Assembly (NCBI RefSeq): GCF_013393345.1
Contig: NZ_QJRF01000045.1
Location: 117,008 to 181,007, forward strand
Direction: 5' to 3'
Source of the DNA: Pseudomonas taiwanensis
Lineage (GTDB): Bacteria > Pseudomonadota > Gammaproteobacteria > Pseudomonadales > Pseudomonadaceae
Length of the DNA stretch: 64,000 nt
The first letter of the stretch is position 1, and every line of letters starts with the position of its first letter. The position numbers and the translations under genes are program-made. Shown one piece after another: positions 26,086-34,312 of the stretch. Below the pieces are notes generated by a model. The model was not told the DNA's origin. It made no database searches and was given only the letters and a program-made list of their open reading frames with translations.

Positions 26086-28011
26086 ATGCTGTCTGCCATG
26101 AAACGCGCCCTGGCGCGTTACTTCCCGCGAACCACTGAGTACCTGCGCGCCGAGCGTGAAGCGGCTGACCAACTGCGCAAACCCACGCCTCGGGCGAAGA
26201 AATCCGCCAACACCGGCAAGACCAAGGCCGCCGGAACCAAGAGGGCCGCCGCCGGCGATGGCCCCGCAAAAGCCCACAAGCCAGTCGACGAAGGCATCTA
26301 TGCCGGTGCGCGGATGAAAGTGACCGACGCGCAGGTGGAAGCCATGCGCGAACGCGTCGGCCAAGCCGTGGCCGCTGGGGTGGTCAGCCCACCGTCCGAT
26401 GAGCAATGGGCGATGATCCTCAGCCGCGCCCCGCTCACCCGCATCTTCGCCGGCGCCGGTTCCGGCAAGTCCACCACCCTGGTGCTGCGGGTGGTGTTCA
26501 TGCTCTGCCACATGGGTGTGGCGCCGGAGCGGCTCACCGTCATTTCCTTCACCAACGCCTCTTGCGCCCAGCTCCGCGAGCAATTGCTGAAGGTCCTGGC
26601 CTTCTGGCAGTTCCCCTTCGATGCTGCCCAGGCACGCCAGTGCGTGCGCACCTTCCACTCGGCCATGGGCACCCTCGCCAAGGAGCTGCTGGGCAACCCG
26701 CGCTGGTTCGAACAACTGGACGAGGCCGGCAGCGGTGAACTGGACAACCCGCTGCTCGCCGGTCGCCTGCGACCTGCCCAGCAGCGCCTGCTACAGCAGG
26801 CCTACCAGGATTGCTATGCGGCGAATGCCGACTTCCGTGAGCGGGTGCACAGCCTGCTGGGCTTGCCTCCCCTTCCGGCCCCGGTTGAAGGCCAGCCCCC
26901 GCAGATACCGAAGGCGCCGCTGGACGGCTTCAAGCTGGCCGGCGAGTTCACTCCGCTGCCGCTGTTCGAGGCTTTCTATATGCAGGCCGGGTTCATGGAA
27001 AGCATCGGTATCCGACTCGACCGCTTGAAACCCCGCGCCCTGGGCTGCTCTGCTCGGGAGCGCGCCTTCGTCGAAGCGCTGGTGCAGTTCTGGAAGCACT
27101 TCGAGGCCGTGCTGCAACAGCAGGGGCTGATGACCTTCAACGCCGCCTTCCAGCGTCTGGGCGAAGTGCTCACCAAGGGCAACGGCTTGCCCGGCGAGGC
27201 ACTGGCGCCTTTCAGCCATCTGCTGATTGACGAATTCCAGGACATCTCGCCGCAGATCGTCCAGTGGCTACAGGCACTGCATCGCGCCCTGTCGCGCCAG
27301 GGCGAGGCGGTGAGCCTGATGGCCATCGGCGATGACTGGCAGTCCATCTACGGCTGGCGCGGCAGCTCGCCGGAGCTGTTCATGGACTTCGACAAGCACT
27401 TCCCCAGCAAGGGCAAGACGAAGAAGAGCACCGTGCTGACGCTGGAAACCAACTACCGCTCCATCGAGCCGATCCTGCGGGACGGCGAGGCGGTGCTGGA
27501 GGGTGTGGCCTTCAAGCAGGCCAAGGGCAGCAAGGCGTTCAAGGCCATGCAGCCCGGCGATCATGGTGTGAAGCTGGAATCGCGCTTCGACCTCAAGTCG
27601 CGGTTGCCCGACCTGGTAAAGGAAATCGAGGCCCAGTGCGCTCATGTGGCCGGCCGCGCGAATGCCGACCGCAATCCGGTGCTGCTGCTCTCCCGGCGCA
27701 ACGAGCCGCTCCGGCAGATCCAGGCCCAGCTCGATTCGGCGCTACCGGTGCGCGCCTATAGCATCCACCGCGCCAAGGGCTTGCAGGCGGAAGTGGCGAT
27801 CATCGTCGACGACTGCGCGCCGCCGGAAAAACACCCGCTGCGCAATGCGCTCTATGCCTACTCGGGATTCTTCCGCAACAGCTACGACCAGGCCATGCAG
27901 GACGAAAGCCTACGCCTGGCCTACGTGGCCATTACGCGGGGCGTGAGCCGGGTGATCTGGTACACGAACAAGGTGCAGGGGGCGGTCCAGGTGTTGGCGC
28001 GGCGGGGGTGA
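26086..28011 (+). CDS. UvrD/Rep-family superfamily 1 DNA helicase
   Basis: A 641-residue helicase. After a Lys/Ala-rich N-terminal arm (about residues 35-75) come Walker A AGAGSGKSTT with Lys128, motif Ia ISFTNASCAQLREQL, Walker B LLIDEFQDIS with Asp382-Glu383, motif III GDDWQSIYGWRGSS, motif IV TLETNYRS, and motif V/VI YSIHRAKGLQAEVAI and LAYVAITRGV. The ATG at 26086 was chosen; an apparent extension back to 25765 is translated REP array. It is shorter than UvrD or Rep (about 670-720), missing part of the 2B region. Its exact repair role is unknown; no partner gene is adjacent. Confidence 0.88.
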   Translation: MLSAMKRALARYFPRTTEYLRAEREAADQLRKPTPRAKKSANTGKTKAAGTKRAAAGDGPAKAHKPVDEGIYAGARMKVTDAQVEAMRERVGQAVAAGVVSPPSDEQWAMILSRAPLTRIFAGAGSGKSTTLVLRVVFMLCHMGVAPERLTVISFTNASCAQLREQLLKVLAFWQFPFDAAQARQCVRTFHSAMGTLAKELLGNPRWFEQLDEAGSGELDNPLLAGRLRPAQQRLLQQAYQDCYAANADFRERVHSLLGLPPLPAPVEGQPPQIPKAPLDGFKLAGEFTPLPLFEAFYMQAGFMESIGIRLDRLKPRALGCSARERAFVEALVQFWKHFEAVLQQQGLMTFNAAFQRLGEVLTKGNGLPGEALAPFSHLLIDEFQDISPQIVQWLQALHRALSRQGEAVSLMAIGDDWQSIYGWRGSSPELFMDFDKHFPSKGKTKKSTVLTLETNYRSIEPILRDGEAVLEGVAFKQAKGSKAFKAMQPGDHGVKLESRFDLKSRLPDLVKEIEAQCAHVAGRANADRNPVLLLSRRNEPLRQIQAQLDSALPVRAYSIHRAKGLQAEVAIIVDDCAPPEKHPLRNALYAYSGFFRNSYDQAMQDESLRLAYVAITRGVSRVIWYTNKVQGAVQVLARRG

Positions 28012-28027
28012 GGTAAGCCCATCTATG

Positions 28028-28068
28028 ACAGGACTGCGTCCTGCTTGGCGAATGAATTCACCCCTACA
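28028..28068. repeat. Partial REP element
   Basis: GGACTGCGTCCTGCTTGGCGAATGAATTCACCCCTAC is the right half of the REP family seen at 46.4 and 57.4 kb. Confidence 0.5.
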
Positions 28069-28079
28069 GAAAGCACGAA

Positions 28080-28104
28080 GGCGGGCCAATGGCCCGCCTT
28101 TTTT
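28080..28104. terminator. Bidirectional rho-independent terminator
   Basis: GGCGGGCC and GGCCCGCC pair around AAT, followed by TTTTTT. It separates the helicase gene from the convergent MFS gene; T-run present on the plus strand. Confidence 0.88.
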
Positions 28105-28115
28105 CGCACTAGCTG

Positions 28116-29423
28116 TCAGGAAGGTTGTTGCTCAAGCGCACCGCTGGGGGCGGCGGCCTTCTTTTCAAGCTTCACGTAAACGAGCCAGGTCAGCAGCACG
28201 CCGCACGCCAGTACGGCGGAGAGGAAGTACAGGCCGGATGCCAGGCTGCCGGTGTACTCCTTGAGCGCACCGATGCCGAACGGGCCGATGTAGCCACCCA
28301 GGTTGCCGAACGAATTGATCAGCGCAATGCCCGCCGCCGCGCTGGCACCGGTGAGGAAGCGCCCCGGCAGTACCCAGAAGATGGCGGTGGTCGAGAACAG
28401 GCTGAAGGCGGTCATGCTCAGTGCCGCCAGCTGCAACACCGGTGAGTTCAGCCAGGCGCTGAAGAACAGGCCCAGGGCGCCCAGGATGTAGAGCACGATG
28501 AGGTGGCCGTAGCGGTCGTTGAGACGATCCGAGCTACGCGGCACCACCAGCAGCCCGATCACCCCGAACAGGTAAGGCACCGAGGTGATGAAGCCGGTGG
28601 CCAGGTCGCTTCCGCTGAACTGGTGCACCAGGGTCGGTAGCCACAGGCCCAGGCCATAAATGCTCAGGGTGCCCGGCAGATATAGCAGCGCCAGCAGCAG
28701 CACGCGGCGGTCGGTCAGGGCGCGCAGCGGGTTCTGGTGTTCGGTCTGACCGTACTCCCGGCGGTCCTTTTCAAGCTCCGTGCTCAGCCACTGGCGGTCA
28801 GCCTCGGACAGCCAGCGGGCGTCCTTCGGCGTGTCGGGCAGGTACTTCAGCGTCGGCCAGGCCAGCAGGATGGCGGGAATCCCGATCAGGATGAACAGCC
28901 ATTGCCAGCCGGTCAGCCCGCCCAGGCCATTGAGGCCGAGCAAAGCTCCCGACAAGGGTCCGGTGACCATCAGCGCGATGGGCTGAGAGAGGATGAACAG
29001 GCCCAGCACCTTGCCGCGATTACGCACCGGGTACCAGCGGGTGATGTAGTACAGCACGCCCGGGAAGAAGCCCGCCTCCGCGGCCCCCAGCAGGAAGCGC
29101 ATGAGGTAGAAGCTGTGGGCGCCCTGCACCAGCGACATGCCCACGGTGATCGCACCCCAGGTGATCAGGATGCGAGCGAACCAGCGTCGGGCGCCGTAGC
29201 GCTCCAGCAGCAGGTTGCTGGGGACTTCGAAGATGAAATAACCGATGAAGAACAGCCCCGCGCCAAAGCCGTAGGCCATGTCGCTGATGCCGAGGTCTGC
29301 GTTCATGTGCAGCTTGGCGAAGCCCACGGCGGAGCGGTCGATGTAGGCGACGAGGTACAGCAGGATCAGGAAGGGAATCAACCTGAGCGTGAGCGTACGA
29401 ATGATCCGTGCTTCCGGATTCAT
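28116..29423 (-). CDS. MFS transporter, anion:cation symporter (sugar-acid) type
   Basis: A 435-residue major-facilitator protein with twelve hydrophobic segments. LVAYIDRSAVGFAKLHM in helix 1, FFIGYFIFEVPSNLLLERYGARRW in helix 2, and FLLGAAEAGFFPGVLYYITRWYP in helix 4 match the ACS family of hexuronate, galactonate and phthalate transporters. It is divergent from the sugar-acid dehydratase and FadR-type regulator, so it probably imports their substrate. The ATG at 29423 gives MNPEARIIRTLTLRLIPF, the common start of the family. Confidence 0.9.
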   Translation of the reverse strand: MNPEARIIRTLTLRLIPFLILLYLVAYIDRSAVGFAKLHMNADLGISDMAYGFGAGLFFIGYFIFEVPSNLLLERYGARRWFARILITWGAITVGMSLVQGAHSFYLMRFLLGAAEAGFFPGVLYYITRWYPVRNRGKVLGLFILSQPIALMVTGPLSGALLGLNGLGGLTGWQWLFILIGIPAILLAWPTLKYLPDTPKDARWLSEADRQWLSTELEKDRREYGQTEHQNPLRALTDRRVLLLALLYLPGTLSIYGLGLWLPTLVHQFSGSDLATGFITSVPYLFGVIGLLVVPRSSDRLNDRYGHLIVLYILGALGLFFSAWLNSPVLQLAALSMTAFSLFSTTAIFWVLPGRFLTGASAAAGIALINSFGNLGGYIGPFGIGALKEYTGSLASGLYFLSAVLACGVLLTWLVYVKLEKKAAAPSGALEQQPS

Positions 29424-29519
29424 GGCGGGTCTCCAGCTTGTCTTGTTTTTATGGGTCGGTTGCCTCGGTCCGGCGGGAAGATGGCAGATACCCGTCTCGT
29501 CCAAGTGAAGGAGACAATA

Positions 29520-29530
29520 TAGTAATACTT
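29520..29530. promoter_or_regulatory. FadR-subfamily operator-like site 1
   Basis: TAGTAATACTT fits the TNGTNNNACNA pattern of FadR-type GntR regulators except at the last base. It lies between the MFS and dehydratase genes. Confidence 0.45.
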
Positions 29531-29593
29531 TTTATCGAGCAACGATTTCAAAACAGCTTTTCATCAGGTAGATTCGGCAGCGCCTCTACGAAA

Positions 29594-29604
29594 TAGTCAT
29601 ACAA
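29594..29604. promoter_or_regulatory. FadR-subfamily operator-like site 2
   Basis: TAGTCATACAA fits TNGTNNNACNA at all fixed positions, 16 bases before the dehydratase start. The two sites are 74 bp apart and share ATAGT-N-ATAC. The encoded GntR regulator (31440-32162) is the natural candidate ligand. Confidence 0.5.
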
Positions 29605-29620
29605 TAAGAGTGACTGCGCC

Positions 29621-31360
29621 ATGACTGAGAAAAAACCCACGCTCCGCTCCGCCCAATGGTTTGGCACGGCCGACAAGAACGGCTTCATGTACCGCAGCTG
29701 GATGAAGAACCAGGGCATCCCGGATCACGAATTCCAGGGCAAGCCTATCATCGGCATCTGCAACACCTGGTCCGAGCTGACGCCCTGCAACGCCCACTTC
29801 CGCAAGATCGCCGAACACGTGAAGAAAGGCGTGCTGGAAGCCGGCGGCTACCCGGTGGAGTTCCCGGTGTTCTCCAGTGGCGAGTCCAACCTGCGCCCCA
29901 CCGCCATGCTCACGCGCAACCTGGCCAGCATGGACGTGGAAGAAGCCATTCGCGGCAACCCGGTGGACGCCGTGGTGCTGCTGACCGGCTGCGACAAGAC
30001 CACGCCGGCGCTGCTGATGGGCGCGGCCAGCTGCGATGTGCCGGCCATCGTCGTCACCGGTGGGCCGATGCTCAACGGCAAGCACAAGGGCAAGGACATC
30101 GGCGCCGGCACCATCGTCTGGCAGATGCACGAGGCCTATAAGGCCGGTGAAATCGACCTCAACGAATTCCTCTCCGCCGAGGCCGGCATGTCCCGCTCGG
30201 CGGGCACCTGCAACACCATGGGCACCGCCTCCACCATGGCCTGCATGGCCGAGGCGCTGGGCACTTCCCTGCCGCACAACGCCGCCATCCCGGCAGTGGA
30301 CGCGCGCCGCTATGTGTTGGCGCACCTGTCCGGCATGCGCATCGTCGAAATGGTTGCCGAGGACCTGCGCCTGTCGAAGATCCTCACCCGCGAGGCCTTC
30401 GAGAACGCGATTCGGGTCAACGCTGCCATCGGCGGTTCCACCAATGCGGTGATCCACCTGAAGGCCATCGCCGGCCGCATCGGCGTCGAACTGGACCTGG
30501 AAGACTGGACGCGCGTCGGCAAGGGCACTCCGACCATCGTCGACCTGCAGCCTTCCGGCCGTTTCCTGATGGAAGAGTTCTATTACGCAGGCGGTTTGCC
30601 GGCGGTGATCCGTCGTCTCGGCGAAGCCAACCTGCTGCCCAACCCCCAGGCGCTCACCGCCAACGGCAAGAGCCTCTGGAACAACTGCCAGGCGGCCCCC
30701 CAGTACAACGATGAAGTGATCCGCCCGCTGGACAAGCCCCTGGTGGCCGACGGCGGCCTGTGCATCCTGCGCGGCAACCTGGCGCCCCGAGGCGCGGTGC
30801 TCAAGCCCTCCGCCGCCAGCCCGGAGCTGATGCAGCACCGTGGCCGCGCCGTGGTGTTCGAGAACTTCGACGACTACAAGGCACGCATCACCGATCCGGA
30901 GCTGGATGTCGACGAAACCTGCGTACTGGTCCTGAAGAACGCCGGGCCCAAGGGTTATCCGGGGATGGCCGAGGTGGGCAACATGGGCCTTCCCCCCAAG
31001 GTGCTGGCCAAGGGCGTCACCGACATGGTGCGGATATCCGATGCGCGGATGAGTGGCACCGCCTATGGCACCGTGGTATTGCACGTGGCGCCGGAAGCGG
31101 CCGCCGGCGGTCCCCTGGCAGCGGTACGCAATGGCGACTACATCGAACTGGACTGCGCCAGCGGCCGCCTGCACCTGGACATCAGCGACGAGGAACTCGC
31201 CGGCCGCCTGGCCGACCTGCAGCCGGATACCAGCGCGAATATCTTCAGCAGCGGCTATGCGCGGCTGTATGTGGACCACGTGCTGCAGGCCGACCAGGGC
31301 TGCGATTTCGACTTCCTCGTGGGTTGCCGAGGCGCGGCCGTGCCTCGCCATTCCCACTGA
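29621..31360 (+). CDS. IlvD/Edd-family sugar-acid dehydratase (L-arabinonate dehydratase-like)
   Basis: A 579-residue [Fe-S] dehydratase that removes water from an aldonate to give a 2-keto-3-deoxy acid. Candidate cluster ligands are Cys56 (ELTPCN), Cys124 (TGCDKTTPA) and Cys197 (AGTCNTMGTAST), with the spacing I recall for rhizobial L-arabinonate dehydratase. The N-terminal LRSAQWFGTADKNGFMYRSWMKNQG block is typical of the pentonate branch rather than of IlvD or Edd. The substrate could be L-arabinonate, D-fuconate or a relative. It starts at an ATG followed by ACTGAG and lies ahead of a FadR-type regulator in the same direction. Confidence 0.88.
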   Translation: MTEKKPTLRSAQWFGTADKNGFMYRSWMKNQGIPDHEFQGKPIIGICNTWSELTPCNAHFRKIAEHVKKGVLEAGGYPVEFPVFSSGESNLRPTAMLTRNLASMDVEEAIRGNPVDAVVLLTGCDKTTPALLMGAASCDVPAIVVTGGPMLNGKHKGKDIGAGTIVWQMHEAYKAGEIDLNEFLSAEAGMSRSAGTCNTMGTASTMACMAEALGTSLPHNAAIPAVDARRYVLAHLSGMRIVEMVAEDLRLSKILTREAFENAIRVNAAIGGSTNAVIHLKAIAGRIGVELDLEDWTRVGKGTPTIVDLQPSGRFLMEEFYYAGGLPAVIRRLGEANLLPNPQALTANGKSLWNNCQAAPQYNDEVIRPLDKPLVADGGLCILRGNLAPRGAVLKPSAASPELMQHRGRAVVFENFDDYKARITDPELDVDETCVLVLKNAGPKGYPGMAEVGNMGLPPKVLAKGVTDMVRISDARMSGTAYGTVVLHVAPEAAAGGPLAAVRNGDYIELDCASGRLHLDISDEELAGRLADLQPDTSANIFSSGYARLYVDHVLQADQGCDFDFLVGCRGAAVPRHSH

Positions 31361-31439
31361 GAGCCGGGGCGCCGTTCTGGCGTCCCATCTCCCCTCGCCG
31401 TTATGATGCGCCGCATCATTTCCAAGCCGCGCGCCGCAG

Positions 31440-32162
31440 ATGGACTACCAGACCCCCAAACCCCGCAAGAGCATGCACGCCCGCATCGTCCAAGAACTGG
31501 GCATGCACATTGTTTCCGGCCGCTTCAAATCCGAGGAAAAGCTGCCTCTGGAAGCCACGCTCTGCGAGGAATACAAAGTCAGCCGACCGGTACTTCGGGA
31601 AGCGACCCGCGTGCTCAGTGCCAAAGGGCTGGTCTATTCGAAACCACGCGTCGGCACCGTAGTACGCCCACGCAATGAATGGCATCTGCTGGACCCGGAC
31701 GTCCTTTACTGGCTGGTGCAGAGCACGCCGCAGAGCGAGTTCTTCAACACCCTGGTGGCGGTGCGACGCATCCTCGAACCGGAAATCGCCGCCCTTGCCG
31801 CCACGACGGCCACCGATGACGACATCGCCGCCATCGAAGACGCTTACAAGCGCATGGAAGCCGCCCAGACCCGCGAGCAGCTGCTGCAGCCGGACCTGGA
31901 TTTCCACCGCGCCATCGCTGAAGCCACCCACAACGACCTGCTCGCCTACATGTGCAACATGCTGTCGCTGCCGCTGCGCGAGTCGATCACCGTCACCAAC
32001 CTGCGCCCGAACATCCAGCAACTCGCCCTGCCCCGCCACAAGGCCATCCTCACCGCGATCAAGAACCGCGACGCCCTTGGCGCCCGGCACGCGTCGCTGG
32101 TGCAGCTCGATGACACCCGCGTGGCGCTGGATACGGTGATGAACGAGCTGACGCCGCTCTAG
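31440..32162 (+). CDS. FadR-subfamily GntR transcriptional regulator
   Basis: A 240-residue protein: winged helix-turn-helix at about 12-76 (LPLEATLCEEYKVSRPVLREATRVLSAKGL) and a C-terminal FCD domain with ligand-binding residues in DLDFHRAIAEATHN. It lies 79 bp after the dehydratase gene in the same direction and probably represses it and the divergent MFS gene through the TNGTNNNACNA sites. Its stop overlaps the stop of the convergent histidine kinase by four bases. Confidence 0.9.
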   Translation: MDYQTPKPRKSMHARIVQELGMHIVSGRFKSEEKLPLEATLCEEYKVSRPVLREATRVLSAKGLVYSKPRVGTVVRPRNEWHLLDPDVLYWLVQSTPQSEFFNTLVAVRRILEPEIAALAATTATDDDIAAIEDAYKRMEAAQTREQLLQPDLDFHRAIAEATHNDLLAYMCNMLSLPLRESITVTNLRPNIQQLALPRHKAILTAIKNRDALGARHASLVQLDDTRVALDTVMNELTPL

Positions 32163-33484
32163 AAAGTCGCTGGCTGCAGCCGAACCGCCAACGTCACCTT
32201 CAGGCCGTCCTCCGTACTCGCGAACTCCAGCGTGCAACCGCAGCGCTCGGCGATGGCCTGGACGATGGACAAGCCCAGTCCACTCCCGCCGCTGTCAGCG
32301 CTGCGCCAAAAACGCTGGCCCATGCGCGCCAGCTTTTCCGCCGGCAGGCCGGGTCCCCGGTCGCGCACGCTGAAGCACACCTGGTCGCCGTGCCGCTCAA
32401 GGGCCAGCTTCACCTGCGCATCGCTATGACGCAGGGCGTTCTCCAGCAGGTTGCGCAGGGCCGCCACCGCGAGCGCGATGGGAATATCCAGCGGCGCGGC
32501 AGGCAGATCATCCGGCAGCTCCAGCTCGATGCGCTCCCGCCCGCCCGGCCCGGCGTCCTCGATGGCCAGCCTGGCCGCCTCTGCGGCGCTGCACTGCAGG
32601 CCATCCTCGAAATCCAGACTGCCCTCCACCCGCGCCAGCAGCAGCAACTGCTCCAGGGTCCGCTGCAGGCGATCGGCGCCGGCTTCGGCGTTGGCCAACG
32701 CCTGGTCGACGGCCGCGCCTTGGGTCATGCGCGCCACTTGCAGGTGGGTCTTGATGGCAGTGAGGGGGCTGCGCAGCTCATGGGCCGCGTCGCCGGTGAA
32801 CCGTCGCTCGCGTTCCAGTGCCTGGGCGATGCGCTGGAACAGCTGGTTCTGGGTTTCCACCAGGGGCTGCAATTCGCCGGGCAAAGCGCCTACTTGCAAG
32901 GGTTGAAGGGAGTCCGCGCTGCGCCGGGTGAGCGCTTCGCGGATGCGCTGCAGCGGCGCCAGCCCGCGTCCGAGGCCAAGCCAGAGCAGACCCAGGCTGC
33001 CCAGCAGGGCCACCACCATCGGCACCGCGGCCGCCAGCAGCACCGAGCGCCCAAGGGTAGCGCGCTCGTCCAGGCGATCGGCCGTGGTGACACGCAGTTC
33101 GCCGTGCAACAGGGTGAAGCTGCGCCAGGGCACGCCGTCGATCATCTGGTCATGAAAGCCCGCGCGCTCGGCGTCCAGCTGCTGTCCCGGCGCCGCGTGG
33201 CTGCGAGCCAGCACTTCGCCGCGCAGGGAACTGACCTGGCAGGCCATGCCATTGGGAATGCCCAGCCGCTCGGCGCTGATGGGCGTGCGCGTGCCATCGC
33301 TGGCCACGGGTTGCGGCAACTGTTCGAGCAAGCCGGCGACCATCCGCGCGGACGCCCCCAGCCGCTCGTCCAGCGAACGCATCATCTCGTTACGCAAGTC
33401 GAAGAGCATCCAGGTCGCCGCCAGGGTCCAGAGCACCACAAAGGCGGAACCCAGCATCAGGGTCAGGCGAAGGCGCAGGCTCAT
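32159..33484 (-). CDS. Sensor histidine kinase of the dsb-linked two-component pair (DsbS-like)
   Basis: A 441-residue membrane kinase: TM helix 1 near 8-28, periplasmic domain to about 150, TM helix 2 near 155-175, HAMP region, phosphoacceptor His in FTGDAAHELRSPLTAIKTHL (about residue 240), then HATPase with N box LLENALRHS and G boxes RDRGPG and GGSGLGLSIV. It follows the response-regulator gene with a four-base overlap. Next to dsbD-tlpA-dsbG this matches the copper-responsive DsbRS arrangement of P. aeruginosa as I know it (PA2479-PA2480 beside PA2476-PA2478); equivalence is inference. Confidence 0.88.
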   Translation of the reverse strand: MSLRLRLTLMLGSAFVVLWTLAATWMLFDLRNEMMRSLDERLGASARMVAGLLEQLPQPVASDGTRTPISAERLGIPNGMACQVSSLRGEVLARSHAAPGQQLDAERAGFHDQMIDGVPWRSFTLLHGELRVTTADRLDERATLGRSVLLAAAVPMVVALLGSLGLLWLGLGRGLAPLQRIREALTRRSADSLQPLQVGALPGELQPLVETQNQLFQRIAQALERERRFTGDAAHELRSPLTAIKTHLQVARMTQGAAVDQALANAEAGADRLQRTLEQLLLLARVEGSLDFEDGLQCSAAEAARLAIEDAGPGGRERIELELPDDLPAAPLDIPIALAVAALRNLLENALRHSDAQVKLALERHGDQVCFSVRDRGPGLPAEKLARMGQRFWRSADSGGSGLGLSIVQAIAERCGCTLEFASTEDGLKVTLAVRLQPATF

Positions 33485-34170
33485 GGCGTCATCTCCCGTC
33501 CGCTATCGCCGCTGGCCGGGCCGAGGCGATAGCCCAGGCCGCGCACGGTCTCGACGATACCGCTGCCGAGCTTGCGGCGCAGGTGATGGATATGCACGTT
33601 CAGGGCATTGCTCTCCACATCCTCGGCAAAGCCGTAGACCGCGTCCTTGAGTTGATCGGCACTGAGCACGCGACCCGGGTTGTTCAGCAGCGCCTGCAAC
33701 AGCGCCAACTCGCGCCGCGAAAGTTCCACGGGGCGACCCTCCAGCCGCGCTTCGCAACTGCTCGGGTCATAGCAAAGCGGGCCGTGTTCGATGAGGTTCA
33801 CGCGGCGCCCGGACACGCGACGCATCAGCGTGTGCAGCCGCGCGGCCAGTTCGCGCAAGTCGAAAGGTTTGAGCAGGTAATCGTCGGCACCGGCCTGCAG
33901 GCCGATCACCCGGTCGCTCACCGCATCCCGTGCAGTGAGGACCAGCACCGGCAGTTCGAGCCCGCGCTGACGCAGGCGCCGCAGCAGGTCGATGCCGTCT
34001 TCGTCGGGCAGGCCGAGATCGAGGATGAGCACATCGAAGCGCGCCGCGCGCAGCATCGCTTCGGCACTGGCCGCCGTGGCAGCGTGGTCGACGGTCAGGC
34101 CCTGGGCCAGGAGGCCGGCAACGATGCCGCTGGCAATCAGGGCGTCGTCTTCGGCGAGGAGCACATGCAT
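33481..34170 (-). CDS. OmpR-family response regulator of the dsb-linked pair (DsbR-like)
   Basis: A 229-residue regulator: receiver domain with acidic pocket Glu7-Asp8-Asp9 and phosphorylated Asp51 (LILDLGLPDEDG), then a winged-helix output domain (about 130-220) with RRELALLQALLNNPGR and NALNVHIHHLRRKLG. It is divergent from dsbD, with about 140 bp between. Two pairs of TTAAT repeats at 11-bp spacing lie there and are the likely binding sites. ATG at 34170 is the usual family start (MHVLLAEDD). Confidence 0.92.
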   Translation of the reverse strand: MHVLLAEDDALIASGIVAGLLAQGLTVDHAATAASAEAMLRAARFDVLILDLGLPDEDGIDLLRRLRQRGLELPVLVLTARDAVSDRVIGLQAGADDYLLKPFDLRELAARLHTLMRRVSGRRVNLIEHGPLCYDPSSCEARLEGRPVELSRRELALLQALLNNPGRVLSADQLKDAVYGFAEDVESNALNVHIHHLRRKLGSGIVETVRGLGYRLGPASGDSGREMTP

Positions 34171-34213
34171 GGAGTCGCGTCCGCTGAAATGGGGTCGATG
34201 GTGGACCTTACCG

Positions 34214-34265
34214 ATTAAGGCGACATTAATGCAGCCCGTGCGGCCGTTGTTAATGCCCCGTTAAT
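34214..34265. promoter_or_regulatory. Tandem TTAAT repeats, candidate OmpR-family operators
   Basis: ATTAAG (34214) and ATTAAT (34225) are 11 bp apart, and GTTAAT (34249) and GTTAAT (34260) are 11 bp apart. OmpR-family regulators of the PmrA/QseB type bind such direct repeats, one helical turn apart. The sites lie between the response-regulator gene and dsbD. Confidence 0.6.
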
Positions 34266-34312
34266 GCCGCCGGCACAATCTTCCGTACACCTGAAACCGC
34301 AATGGAGCCTTC

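Noticed and set aside
29597..31357. 586-codon minus-strand frame antisense to the dehydratase
   Set aside because: Same kind of codon-bias shadow; the plus strand carries the Cys ligands and family blocks.
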